A DNA stretch of 64,000 bases from Metallyticus violacea (Eukaryota; Arthropoda; Insecta; Mantodea; Metallyticidae), in contig CM060831.1 of the NCBI GenBank assembly GCA_030762175.1, forward strand, positions 141,425,001 to 141,489,000. The letters run 5' to 3'. The notes below the pieces were generated by a model. That model worked only from the letters and a program-made list of their open reading frames with translations. It was not told where the DNA came from and did no database searches. Of the stretch, positions 9,596-21,520 are shown piece after piece; the first letter of the stretch is position 1; every line of letters starts with the position of its first letter. The position numbers were made by a program, and so were the translations under genes.

Positions 9596-12516
9596 CTTGA
9601 GACAATGGCATAGGTTCATATAGTTTTTTTTTTCAGGAATTACAGTACAAAAAGCAATTTTCCTCTCCTTGCTTTAATTCTTATAGTTCTTTTTCAATAT
9701 TCCATTAATTTACATAGTCATGGAAAGTTTTTCAAATGCACAAAAAGTCATTAATTATATTTTCCACATTAAACTTTGCAAAGGTTACAAAATTTGCTCA
9801 TTTTTATATATATATATATATATTCTTAACAACGATATTACATATTATTAGTCCTTTAAAATAATATTACTCATTAATTGCCTTTGCTGTAGTAAGATTA
9901 ATATTAATTAATATTAAAGCATTTATGATTATGGAGTAATAGGTACACATGATATAATACATGTATTTCAACAACATGGTTAGTCTGAAAAACGGTTTTC
10001 ACATATATCAATTCAATTATACCACAAGGAAAATATGAAAATGCAAAGAACATTAGTTTGTTATCATAGCAAATTCTAAATGTTCGATTTAGCTAAATTT
10101 CTCTACTATACGATTTAAACCCATTGATGTTTCGCAACTAAGCAAGCGCGTCGTTGTCAAACGTACCTTCGATTCAATAGCAAACTATAATATTTGTGAA
10201 TATCACAAGTAATATCATGAGAGGGTCTGAGATTACCCATAAATTCACGAACGAGTTCAGAATCTCTAGCGATATTTATTAGGTCTATTTGACAAATAAA
10301 ATAAGAACTTAAATATAATTCCTCTAAACTTGACTTAAAAATTGTATATTTGCACTTACATTTTCAAACAAACTTGCGACAGAAGATGTGACTATCAGTA
10401 ATGCCAATAGAGAAGAGAAAAATACGAGTTTAGGACTATTTCATGAATAAAATATGAATAAAAGCGATATGTGTTTGAAATTGGCGCACAGAATATTAAC
10501 TCTTGTATAAAATATTATACTTATTAATATCTATTCTATTCATAAACCGTGAGACTGAAATGAACAAAAGTCGACTATTACAATCGCTACCGTTCGATTT
10601 TCTAATACCAATTGAGGGAAAAAATAAAGATAATATACAGTGTCCCTATTTTTCTTTATATTCTGTGGTGCGAAATTCCTAATGATAAGATCATTTTGCA
10701 TATTTGACGCATCACCAAAACGCTTTGAAGAACCCTACATTTTGCGTTATGATTGTCGATTGTCCATGCTTTGTTGCTATCAATAGCTTCCCACCGCCTC
10801 TAGCAAAAGTGGTCAGTGATGCGTGTTCATAAATTATATAGTGGAGATATAGAATTGACTGCACTGACACAAGACAAATACACGTCCCGTGATAAAACGG
10901 ATTTGATAATTTTTTTCGATAATTTCACTCCGTAATCTAGTTGTGATTGGTAAAAATTCTGTCATTTCATTGGTCCATTTTTAAGATGACGTCACATGAG
11001 TGAAATGGTATCCATAACTATTCATAAAAATTAAAAAAACACGAAGCAAGTAATTAATAAAATAAAACGTAATTTTTAATGTGTACTGGCGTGGCATTTA
11101 AACACATTTAGATTTTCATATGATTCTTCGGTTACAACATTTTAAAGATCTGTCGCACACTGAATACGACTGTCATTGTAACTTCGCTACTATATCTATT
11201 CGAAATATTATAGTATCGGTCTAATGAGTGACGTATCTAACTGAGTTGAAAATATCTTGCTAAAACAAGAAAATATATGTTGAACTTTTCCTAAAACGCA
11301 GCCAGTTCATTCATTGCAGCCAGAATACAAACTGACCGACCTGTTTCAACGGGCACATCTATGTTTGTTTTGAAAGGGGTACCTCAGTTATGCTGATTAG
11401 GAGATTTTGGTTGTCCATAAATCTGAACGATACGAGATCATAAAACACTGCTAAGAATCGTATCATCATCAATTCTACATTCTTTTAGAAAATAATAACT
11501 TACGCTACATTAAAATATTAATCTATAGTTATACTAAGGAATAGCTACATAAATTGACATTTATGCTGAATTATGTTGTATAATCGTATTAATATGGCAA
11601 TAAATATATATTTAACTATGACTGGAACACTTCGAAAGTTAAGGAAAGAGATTAACAAATCATTAATGGTATAAAACATGATTTTTACTTACGCATGTAG
11701 AAAAATATCGCACTTATCCTAACCACTTGCCCTATCATTAAACATTTGTCCGAGAACACGTGATATTTCATTTTTTGTTTCACAAGTCTGTCTGTATGAG
11801 ACACCGTTGCGCTGTGCTATTCACTAATGCCGTATGAGTGGACGCGCCTCAAACGTCAAAAGGCATCAGTGACGAAGCTTAGCTTTTTGAATAGAGTAGG
11901 CTGAGACATGGGATGTGAAATTAATGGAAAATATAATTTATACTGTGTACCAGGTCCCAGGTATAATCATTTAATGGCCTATATTCGACACCCTCCCGTT
12001 GATGTCAAGACAAGTTTTCAACTTTGGAAATATCCTGGAAGGAAAAATGCTCAAAATATGTTCATGGAAAAGTAACTTTATAATATTGTAGGGAAATTTA
12101 GTATATTTTACCGAACAATAATAATAAAATAGATATAAAATAGATGTAAATTAATTTTAAATTTGGAATAACTCACTGCAATTAAATAGAAAACAAATTT
12201 AAACAAAGAAATGATATAATCGTGACACAGCGGTATATTATTTTAAAGAGTTAGAAAAGATCTGAAATGTTAAATTTGAAGCTTAGTGTTTTTAAATTTT
12301 AAATCTCTAATTGTTACATATTATAAAATCTACTCTATAACAACAAATAAAAGATAAGTGCTGACCCTTATTTACAATAACTCAAAACATTCACTATCGT
12401 GTTTCTTCCTGATCAAAAATCATAATAATGGAAACCTTCAGTCAATAAAATACAATAAAATCAAGAAATGTTTATAAAATGTTACAAAATTATTTTATTC
12501 CTGGGTCACTGGTGTA
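9596..12516. other. Long AT-rich stretch, nothing recognised
   Basis: Nearly 3 kb without a supported gene or repeat copy, apart from a short (TA)n near 9806-9824. I looked for transposase motifs, SINE boxes and inverted ends and found none. It could be intron or intergenic DNA. Confidence 0.5.
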
Positions 12517-12800
12517 CGTGATGAAGAAGGCTCCAGGCCTAACAATTTGGAATGAAGAGCGGAAAAGTGTATACAATCCACTTCGCCAGGGTCTCCCTTC
12601 TGTGTGACGATGGAAATTGGGAGCGATGAGCTTGAATCAGTGGTGAAGAGCTACTTGATGTATCATGCTGACGAGACATGTGCGGAAAAAAAGAAGGAAA
12701 GGGAGAGGCTTGGGTATCGATCAAGAAGGAAAGGAATGCGCGCAGGAATGCACAGTTAAATATACCACGAAAATGGTCCGGTAACGTTATCATAAAATTG
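12517..12800 (+). other. GC-richer island with two short open frames, unknown
   Basis: Base composition rises sharply compared with both flanks. Two top-strand frames lie in series: 12521-12607 (MKKAPGLTIWNEERKSVY...) and 12610-12759 (MEIGSDELESVVKSYLMYH... ending GMHS). Both have balanced amino-acid use with many charged residues. I recognise neither. They could be a decayed exon split by a frameshift, or part of a transposon ORF. Confidence 0.3.
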
Positions 12801-13216
12801 TTTCATGTGCATATTGCTATCAATAATGTTGGTGATAATTAAACTATATTGCATGTAATATTAAAAAAGGTTCATGTTTCATGACTCACCCTTAAATCTA
12901 TTTGTATGTGCAAATCACTCTTGAAATGAATTCTTGACGTTTCACTGAGTTTTTCACCGCTCATTTCCCTTGAATCCTAATGAGATACACAGACGTTCCT
13001 CTGTAGTTGACAAATACGTGGGAATACAGGAAATCAGTCATAAAGGAAGATTTGCGAACAAATCTTACGGTCCGCGGTCCCGCATAAACTAAAATACTAA
13101 GTTATTTATGAAAACGTTTTAAAAATAATAACTCACAGTACATGGTGTTTACTATTCAAATCAAATAATTATATCAATTTTTTTTAACATAATACAACCA
13201 ATTGTTAATGTGTTTT

Positions 13217-13500
13217 ATTTACGACGATCTTTAGCATTTCAAGTCACCAATATCCCATTCATTCAGGGCGTGAAACGGCCGACAAATTTTGCTCAGAGGC
13301 CTCTTGTTTCAAGTTTGAAATTCTTTTTCGTGCCGTAAATGTACGACAAGGGACCCACGGCTTTATTTCCCTTCCGAAGGAAGTATGGCTTCCTTAGGAT
13401 TATTATGCCCGAAAAAATCCATCGACCCTGGCCGGGTTTGAATCCGCGACCCTGGGTTTACGAGGCAAGTATGGTTACCACTACACCACCAGGATCGACC
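13217..13500 (-). mobile_element. SINE-A copy, bottom strand
   Basis: Full-length copy with the head at the right ('GTGTAGTGGTAACCATAC' on the bottom strand) and the body marks in order. A short direct repeat TGTGTTTT at 13209-13216 and 13501-13508 is a probable target duplication. Confidence 0.93.
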
Positions 13501-13508
13501 TGTGTTTT

Positions 13509-14507
13509 GTGCAGAGTCATCAATCTTCTTTTAGACCACTCTTTTCTTCAAATAAAAATGTTTAATCATTGCACCAAACCTAACCCTTACCATTTTTTTT
13601 ACAAATGCGGCAGTGATAAACTTAATTTGAGTCTAACGTTTAACAATACGACAAAGATTGTCGTATACCGTTACAGACCCTTAAAGAGTTTTCGAAGAGT
13701 CAAATTTGGGCATTGTTAACAATGTACAATTAAAAATTCTAGATTTTTGTGCATATTAACAAGATTTATTCTGCTTACAAATTTTTATAAATAATATAAA
13801 GAAAAAAACAGAAAATTATAAGCCGTTATTCAGAAAATAGATACTGACTCTGTAAAAAAAGATCTATAAATTAACTTTACTGCATCTTATAACCATAAGA
13901 ATCAAAAACCAATGCAAGGGGATAAAATGGTTTCCCCGAAATAATTTAAAAAGTTTAACTGTAGACGAAAATGATAAAAACATGCAGCTATGTTCAGCTA
14001 TTGCTGAAAATTATTTCCAAACCAACATCTGAAATTTAACAATTATTTTAAGAAAGTAGTACTTCAGTTCAGGTATTGTATTTAAATTGAAATTTATTGT
14101 AAATATATTGCATAAGTAAACACCCAAAAATACATACTATCAGTTCATTATAAAATAAAATCTAAAAATAAAGAAAAATAATACTAATCTTACTTATTAG
14201 ATATTTTCTTTCTAAAGTTACTTGTTTACATTCTGATCCCAATACACACAACTCCATGTTATAAGGGTATTATTGACCATCATATTTCTGTAATTTCCTA
14301 TCCTTGTTTAGACTTATCTGACCTATTGTAATTTTAAGGTTATGTTTCCCTCTATTTTCCTCTTAATCATTCTTATCATTTCTCTCTAGCTTTGTCAAAT
14401 AGTTCTCTGTCGTTTTTATATTCTTCTCTCCTTTTATGGTTAAAATCTTTCTAATTAATATTTCCCTACCTAATGTCTTTCCTTTTGGTTGTCAAGCCTG
14501 TTCTCTC
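13509..14507. other. AT-rich spacer
   Basis: Nothing recognisable until the LINE tail. The T-rich 14340-14500 part may be further decayed LINE 3' sequence on the bottom strand, since it lies directly downstream of that tail. Confidence 0.4.
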
Positions 14508-14760
14508 CTAACTTTGTTTGCTTGCAGTATAATAAACATTGAAAACTGTGTCGATTTCTCCACACATTGAACATTTTGCTACATTTTTATCATCTCTCAA
14601 CCCGTTTAAATTCATAACTCCAGTTCTAGCCCATGCAAACGCTCCCCAACCAGCCTTATCACATTGTTCTATAATTTTTTCCATAATCCATACCATTTTT
14701 TCCCTCTCAATGAGCTTCTTTTCTCCCATATTACCAAATATTTCTTTGTCGTTCAATATC
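14508..14760 (-). pseudogene. LINE ORF2 C-terminal fragment
   Basis: The bottom strand reads ...AWARTGVMNLNGLRDDKNV and then KCSMCGEIDTV. A basic 'R.R.G......R' stretch running into C-x2-C with GE is the usual layout of the last ~60 residues of ORF2 in a widespread arthropod LINE group. The expected H...C half is degraded; a shifted frame just after still reads YCKQTKLGENRL. No catalytic domain is present. Confidence 0.5.
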
Positions 14761-15699
14761 TTCCAGTCTTGGGTTTATTTCTTCCCAGAATCCTCTGTTT
14801 TAATATTCCCCATTTATCAATAAGTTTCCCATACCTATCTGCAATATTTCCTGTACTTTGAGATAGCACGATCCTTTCCACTTGCATTTGTCCTGGCTAC
14901 TGAAACATTCTTTAATATTAAAACTTCTTAAGAACTGTATATTATCACGTTTTTTAAATTCTGCTTTATTTTCCTCATTTGTTCTTTTAAATTACGAGAC
15001 TTCTTTTTTATTTTAATTTTAAATGCTACAAATATAACGAGGTATTCCTTTCTGGTGAAATTTAACAAGCTTTCATTTTCATAATTATTTTAAAATGGCT
15101 CACGTTATATTTCTTGTTTGTTGCTGATATCTTTAAAACACATCCCCGTCGTGTGCTCATTAAAACAAACGAATCGCTTCCTATAAACTTCCATTTTGTT
15201 TTTAACTCACGCTCTTAGCAACTAAACAGTAATTTGAAATATGCTTTTAGATATAATTCAGGTCAATGTTAAAAATATAATTTTAGGTAAAGAAAGTATA
15301 AGAAAGAAAGAACGAAATTTAATGTCATATTAATACTTAAAGGTAGCATTTTACCTAGTTACCAAACAAATGACAAAATGCATTTGTGATTCACAACATA
15401 ATCCTCGTTGGTTATGAAATTGTCTTGTCTCTTGTATATAGAAGAATTGAAGCCCCTCAAAAATGGAAAATTTCACACAAAATTTCTCCTGAAATTTGCG
15501 GAGTTTAACCTATTTTATTTATGCTAATAATCATTAATGTTTTATTAATTTCACCAAAAATGAGCCAAATATGCTTATTTTATTGGGCATAGAAGTTATC
15601 TAAGTTCGCACTCGCTGTTTAAGGTAACGTAGGTAAGGTAAGGTAATGTTCCGGACATTAAGAAACTGTATGCATATAGTAATGTTTGAAACAATATAT
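14761..15699. other. AT-rich spacer
   Basis: No feature seen, apart from a short run of GGTAA-type repeats near 15625-15650. Confidence 0.45.
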
Positions 15700-16329
15700 A
15701 CAGGTTATTTAAAACTCCCGCACCACTTAAATTACTTTTGAAGCACGTAGTTCAATGACATGAAACTCTGTGTGTGGGAATAGCCATATATTAAGAGCTA
15801 GCTCAAAATGACATTACTGACTTTTTTCTACTTTCGGTTTATAGCTCCAACTCTCTTATTTTAAATAGAATGCCCAATATGCCATTTTAGAATAATACTC
15901 ATTAATATATTTTCAAAAAGTACACACGCTGGATACTTCTGTACAAATTGTGGTTACTAAATCAAGAAAACAAATAATAGCGAATAGATTAGATGAGATA
16001 CCAGTGTTTAATTTACAAATTATATATGTAATTAACTTTTACATTATATCCATCGCATGGGTCCAGAGACCGTACAAGCTATTATTTAACACAGGCGGAC
16101 ATATACATATATGTCAATATTATTTCTATAAAACTAAACTCATATAGTATTATATTATATGAATATTCCACTTTCATGTAATATAATTCTTCATCACATC
16201 CACATTCTCTTTCATACGTCATAATTATATATTGTTTAAACACTCATAGCTTCTTATTAGGCGCACTTTACATAAAATCTCACCTAGCTTTGACCAATTT
16301 TCTTCCTGCTCAAGCAAGCCCCAGCATGC

Positions 16330-17012
16330 TAATCTGCCACTATTCGAGTATGTAAACTTGGCTCTAAGGTTCACCCCCCAATGTTCTGTGTTTGGATAAT
16401 GTGCCAGTATATGTTGTCAGTATTCCTGGTTTCCACAAAGAGGGAAAACTCTATCTCCTGTTTCATTGCTGTATTCCAAGCCTCCAGTCTAAGCTAAAAT
16501 AATACTGATCGGTCCTTAAAATTCAAGTTATGTATGTATAATTCCTCCCCCGTTTTATTTTTAGCTCATTACTAAGTTCCAATTATGTTTTTTCTCTGCC
16601 TGGTGCTTCTATTTCCTCCCTCTTGATATCAATTAGCTTTCTTCTAATTTTTGTCCATATACTATTGCTGTTCCTTAATCCCCTCTCCCATATTTATCCC
16701 ATTCCAATTCTTTCAAATTCTCTCTTTAACCCTTCTACCCAGTAACTTCTGTGTTTGATGGAAATAGCAAATTACCCGTAGTGGAAATTGTTCTCCCTTA
16801 AATATTCGTAACCAATATTTTACAGCCAGAATTTTACAATAAATGTTTTCTGCAAAGCGCCCATATTCCCTTAAAAAGACACAATTCTCTGTAACCCCTC
16901 CCCAAGCGAGGAACCGTTTTAAGAAATTCTCAATATTATCTAACTGTTCCATTTTACCCCAACCCCATATCTCACACCCCTAACACATTACCGACCTAAT
17001 TATGGACTTGTA
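16330..17012 (-). pseudogene. LINE ORF2 C-terminal region inserted in the composite transposon
   Basis: Bottom-strand reading gives CEIWGWGKMEQLDNIENFLKR, close to the 'YGsEiWGW...eleriq..flRw' block just downstream of the reverse transcriptase in many arthropod LINEs, then LREYGR and further decayed sequence. About 500 bases later the zinc-knuckle tail follows as FPLCGNQEY.QHILAHYP. The order (EIWGW block, then C..C..H tail) is right for one element. It is broken by stops and frame changes and lacks the catalytic core. Confidence 0.75.
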
Positions 17013-17134
17013 CATTTTTTTCTCCAGTGGCCGGTATCCGCGCCATTGTATGTAGAGCTTCTTTCATACGCACCCGGTCTTTCTACAGCACAGTGCAATG
17101 TGCTGGATTGATTTGCCATTTAAAATACTTCTTC

Positions 17135-17137
<3 letters not shown>

Positions 17138-17183
<46 letters not shown>
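17138..17183. repeat. (A)46 run
   Basis: An uninterrupted run of 46 A between the LINE fragment and the transposase. It could be the poly(A) tail of a top-strand retroposed sequence ending here, or an expanded simple repeat. Confidence 0.95.
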
Positions 17184-17185
<2 letters not shown>

Positions 17186-17239
17186 AGCTCATGTCTGAAT
17201 TCTATGTTCATGTTGTTGCTTTCATCTGATTGACACAGA

Positions 17240-18145
17240 AATGATTTAAAGAATTACTTGACCGACTTTAGGTATGTATTGCACCGTTTTCATTATTCCA
17301 TACTCCAGATCCTCTAAGTTTTTGGGTCTTTCTCGATATACTTATGACTTCAAATGGCCTCACAAGAAGACTTCCAAATGAGAAAAATATGCGGTCTTGC
17401 TGGCCACTCAGTGACCTCTCCTATCAATCCATCGTTGTGGAAAATTTTGGTCTAACGCTGACAGTGAGCTGGAGCTCTATCTTGCTGGAGATAAATGTCA
17501 TATCTGAATAGAACGTGGTTGAATGAATGTGGAACAAATTTTCGTTGGCCTGCACTAAATTCAAATATCTATTAATCTTGAAGAAAGAGCTAATATTTTG
17601 ATCACCAACAATCCAACCCAAACATTAAAATGTTGTGGATACTACGTGTGGTTCTACTGTATCCTTTGTGAATTTACGTGTGACCAGTGTCGGCAGCTAT
17701 GCTGTTGACAAATCCATTCAGGCAGAATGTAGCTTCATCTGAGAAGGCAATTTGTATAATAAGAACTGGATTGTTGTTAATGCGCTTCATCATTAATTCA
17801 CAAAAGTGCATTCTTACATCAGAATCGTCCTACAAAAGTTGAATTTTATAAGGATGTTAATTGGCAATTTTAAGAAGTTTTAATATGGAACTTTGGCTTA
17901 CAATTGATTCTAACGACAATTTGTAGTACTTTCTTTTTTTAATTTCTTTGCACACAGAGAACATCCAATGATGTATTTTCATCAGCTGCGGTTTTCGGGT
18001 GACCTGATCTTGACAAGTCCTTTACACTTCCAGTTTGAGGATTAAGTTTCTTTACGATTCTTGTATGTGAAATTGGATTGCGATCCGGACATATATCATT
18101 AAGTAAATTCGCCGCCTCTTGATGATAGTTGTCTGTTTCCACAGC
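17240..18145 (-). pseudogene. DD41D-like transposase of the composite element
   Basis: From right to left on the bottom strand: a helix-turn-helix linker region (DRNPISHTRIVKKL, then GSVKDLSRSGHPKTA and TSLDVL), the first catalytic block FSDEATFCLNGFVN (about 17740), the second YLQQDRAPAHC (about 17490), and a remnant of the third, GEVTEWPAR. At least five stops or frame changes interrupt it. The normal GSV.DLPRSGRP-type linker and the long catalytic spacing point to the DD41D branch of the mariner-like group. The C-terminal end is close to the A run. Confidence 0.82.
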
Positions 18146-18220
18146 TAAAGATAATTAAATTATTATTTCCCATTTGCTCAACATCAGATAGAATTTTTTA
18201 ACACACTAGATGTCAGTTAA

Positions 18221-18488
18221 TCGCTTTTTTAATGGTGTTTAACACCCATTTTTACTACTGAGGCACCACAGGCGGTGGACACTGATCATACATGAAATGG
18301 TATACTGGGAAAGGATTTTTTAAGGAAGGAAACGTTTCAGGCCTAAGGTACCTCCCCAACATTTGCCATTTATGAGGACTGAGTAAAACCTGGAAAAAAG
18401 CTCAGTCAGAGAGGACGTTCCTGGCATTCGAACCCCAGATCTCCCGCTCAGAGTCCACGCCTTAAAGACCTCGGCCACCAGGGGCGGT
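18221..18488 (-). mobile_element. SINE-B copy inside the composite transposon
   Basis: Bottom-strand copy with head, body and tail present, including 'CACCGCCTGTGGTGCCTCAG'. A weak AGTTAA direct repeat (18215-18220, 18489-18494) may be the remains of a target duplication. It lies between the transposase and the right inverted repeat, so it inserted after the transposon. Confidence 0.9.
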
Positions 18489-19059
18489 AGTTAAACCCTT
18501 AAATAATATATTTTTGTATAATAAACATGACTTTATGGATATGATCAAATGATAGTATTTATGTTAGTACTGAGAAAACACACAAAAAAATCGTTATGAT
18601 TATTCACTACACTTTTTTGCTTTCTTGATTTAGCAACAATAAATTTGTACAAAAGTGTATAGCGTGGGTAAATTTTAAAAGTTTTTAATGAGCATTATTC
18701 GAAAATATAAAAAAATATATTGGGTTTTACATTTAAAACAAGCGAAATGGAGTTATTTACGGTTAAACCAGAAGTACAATAAAATCTGTAATATTTTTGA
18801 GTTCTCAGTACACGGCTATCCCCACGTATCGAGTGTCCTGTTAGTTAACCACCATGCTTCAAAAGTTATTTAGGTGATGCGGGACTTTTAACTGGCCCTG
18901 TGTAATACACATATGCGTGTGATAGTCCATACTTTTATCTGCAATACTTCTGCCAACTACTATCATGCAGAATCAAAAATGTGGGACGAAAGGAACATTT
19001 GTACAGTAATTTAGTGTAGCGCAATGCAGCTAGAGCGAGAACGTTATTGTGCTATAATG

Positions 19060-19690
19060 CATTGCGATGTTTAAAGCGGCTAAAACGGTAATTTTCAGAA
19101 AACTTACATACACCCTTCTTAGCTTAGAGCAGTCTTCCGGTAGTTCTTGGAATTTAAAGGGGACGGACAAAGCGGAAAACCTTGGCTGCAGTTGTGGAGA
19201 ACATATTGCCAGAAAACCTATAAGAATTTATATTAGAGACATTCAAGGGTCTCAAAAAATATACACGGTTATTTAAGAACAAGGAAAGTCTCTTTTCACT
19301 GGATTCTTCACATTCTCAATGAACGGCAAAAGGCCACTCGAGTGGATTGGTGCTGCGAAATGCTCCAAAGACACAATAAGAGGTATCTAGCAATGTTTTT
19401 GATCCCTAGGGAGATCGAAGGGCAGTCTGGCAGAGTGTTATACAACAGTTTGTTTCCCTACAGTTTTCAAAAAGTGTGTGAAATTTGTACAGGCTTTACA
19501 GTCTTGACCTAACAAACTGCGACTTCCTCCCGTTCCCTTTGGTGAAGAACTGGTGTGGGGAAAGTGATTTTCAAACGCACAATATGATGTAACAGCGTAC
19601 GAAGAAGTGCTTAGACATTGACGCAATGATTGGCATCTGTTTTGGTTTCGAGGAAAAGATACAGAGGGGAGTGTTATGTAAGATGTAGCT
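19060..19690 (+). pseudogene. Mariner transposase remnant (DD34D type)
   Basis: Top strand. HILNERQKATRVDWCCEML (about 19310) matches the mariner block 'H.Lt..QK..RVdWCreMLqrf' just before the first catalytic D. Further on, LYSLDLTNCDFLPFPLVKN (about 19495) is a decayed 'YSPDLtPcDFflFP.vK', the third catalytic region. The first catalytic D and most of the middle are lost. Many frame changes. No inverted ends were identified. Confidence 0.7.
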
Positions 19691-19782
19691 GGAATTTTTA
19701 AATTATCATTTTAGTAGCTGACTCATAACAGGAAATCTTTTCCGAGCTTAACTCAGTAATCTATTTGCTGTTGCCGAACACA

Positions 19783-21228
19783 CGAGGGTAGGTTCATAAG
19801 TTTCCGGCTAACCATTTTATAATTATGATAAAGGCAAAAACTATATTTCACTTTTCAATATACTTACCCTTTATTGCAATACACTTCTCATATCTTTGAA
19901 TTAACATTTCCATCCCACCCAAAAAAATAGAAATCCTGTGTGCAAAATGGGCATAAGCAGCATGCATCACTTTTTCGTCAAACTTAAATTTCCTTCCTCG
20001 AAGGTACTTCTTGAGTTTTGAGAAGAGGAAAGGTCAGTGGGAGCTAGATCTGGGCTGTAGGGTGGATGGTCGATCTCCTGGAAGGCACATCTCTTCACAA
20101 CTGCTTTGAAACAAGAGCTGCGTGCACAGGCGCGTTGTCGTGAAGCAGGCGAACACCACCACTCAGCTTTCCTCGCCTTTTCTCTTTAATGGAAGCACAT
20201 AGTATGAGTAGGCCAGCATAGTACTCTCCATTTACTGCGGTGTTCCCCTCCTTATAGTCTATGAAGAGTATTCCTTCACGGTCCCAAAAGATTGTGGCCA
20301 TGATCTTCTTGATTGACAGAGTGATCTTTGCCTTTGCGGTGCTTTGCCAGGTTGACGCCCGTTACGACTCCATTGATTCTCTTTTGGACAAGGGATCATA
20401 GTAGAGGACCATAGTTTCATCTACTGTAACAATGGTTTAAGAACTTCCCTCTCGTTGCCACCGCGGAGCTTCAAAAAAGCGTGACAACGGATGACTCGTT
20501 GTTGCTTTTGGACCGAGGAAAGAAGTCTAGGCACTCCCTGCAGAGCGAGGATGACGCCATGCCACCGACTGTCGTTTTGTTTCGGGCTGAAAATGGTGAA
20601 CCCAGGTTTCATCGCCTCTCACAATCCGGGACAGGAAGACATCGACCTCAGCTTCAAAATGTTGCAACAATTCAAAAGATTTTTTTCTGTGAGATTTGTG
20701 TTCCACCATAAAACTGCAAGGAACCCACCTTGAAAACACTTTTGAGTAATCAAGAGCGCGGATAATTGCATGCATACTTCCTTTGTTGATTGACAGCTTC
20801 AGCGCCAACTGCCGATCCTTGCGAATGAGAACATCAGCACGCTGAAACATGTCAGGTGTGACACTCGCCCGCGGTAAATCTTGGAGCTCCGCCGAACCGC
20901 CTTCTGATGGCCTCTGTGTCCAGCGACTAACTGCACTCCCGTCGACTGCAGATGCTCCATAGACTTCACACAAACTTTGTGAATATACCCCACAGTTTCT
21001 TTCTCCACAGTGAGAAATTCAGTGACGACACGCTGCTTATAACGTACATCACTTACAGACGCTATTTTGTAACAGCTGCAAATACGCTATCTGTCGGAGG
21101 AAACGGAAATTTTCCGCGCGCACTCAGGAAACTTCAAATAATTTATACTTAAAGCTTTGCATTAGCAACATTGTTGTCAGCTGAGGAAAAAAAAAAAATG
21201 TGGGACATTGCTTTCTGGGCGACCCTCG
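19783..21228 (-). mobile_element. Chimeric mariner element
   Basis: Bounded by short inverted ends that share only CGAGGGT: the left continues AGGTTCATAAGTTTCCGGC and the right, on the bottom strand, CGCCCAGAAAGCAATGTC. These differ as the ends of two different mariner families would. The transposase inside also has two versions of the same catalytic block one after another (see the transposase entry). The 1446 bp length exceeds a single mariner by about 150 bp. No clean TA duplication is visible at either end. Confidence 0.7.
19848..21085 (-). pseudogene. Mariner transposase with a duplicated, mismatched catalytic block
   Basis: Reading the bottom strand from the right: QRVVTEFLTVEKETVGYIHK (N-terminal helix-turn-helix), SRWTQR, KVFSRWVP, then the first block RIVRGDETWVHHFQPETKRQS (about 20605) followed by WRHPRSAG. 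About 170 bases on, a second first-block reads TVDETMVLYYDPLSKRESMEW (about 20400). The frame then continues IMATIFWDREGILFIDY, RGKLSGGVRLLHDNAPVH (second D) and YSPDLAPTDL (third D), and ends GKYIEK. A normal mariner has one such first block. The two versions belong to different subfamilies, so the copy is a fusion. Several frame changes. Confidence 0.8.
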
Positions 21229-21281
21229 TTATATTCATTGTTAATTCGATAGGTAGGTATCAAGAATGCATCGTTTTAGAA

Positions 21282-21520
21282 AATGGCTGAATTTGACGAC
21301 GTGCATTTAAGACAGCGAGCTGTGATAGAATTCGTGAAGCTGAAGGTAAAAGTCGATTCGCAATCATGAAAGACTGAAGAATGTTTATGCGTATGCTACA
21401 GTGACTAACTGCGATCTTAGATACTGGGTGGAAGCTGAAGAACAAACCCAGTTCCATGACTCAAACGTAACAAGCAAGGAGTCGAGTACAAACCTCTGGA
21501 TAACAGCTGACGAATGTGTC
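21282..21520 (+). pseudogene. N-terminal mariner transposase fragment
   Basis: Top strand, starting MAEFDDVHLRQRAVIEFVKL at 21283 and continuing, after frame changes, through LRYWVEAEE to ITADECVSY. This is the layout of the N-terminal helix-turn-helix of mariner transposases of the 'HLRQRAVIEF' type. No catalytic residues remain. Confidence 0.5.

Larger units (their letters stand above)
15700..18901 (-). mobile_element. Composite DNA transposon with ~300 bp inverted repeats
   Basis: The left end (15700-15990) and the reverse complement of the right end (18600-18901) align over about 300 bases. Shared blocks are ACAGG at the tip, then CCCGCAYCACYTAAAT, ACTTTTGAAGCA, GGRATAGCC and CTAAATCAAGAAA. 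Identity is perhaps 70-75% by eye, so the copy is old. Between them lie a broken transposase on the bottom strand, a LINE fragment, a 46-base A run and a SINE-B. The transposase C-terminal block is DD41D-like. A clear TA duplication is not visible. Confidence 0.75.

Noticed and set aside
10600..11950. Possible inverted ends around 'ACAGTGTCCCTA'
   Set aside because: No matching complementary end with a shared continuation was found.
15950..16147. 65-codon frame inside the left inverted repeat
   Set aside because: The matching sequence in the right repeat does not keep the frame, and it has no motif.
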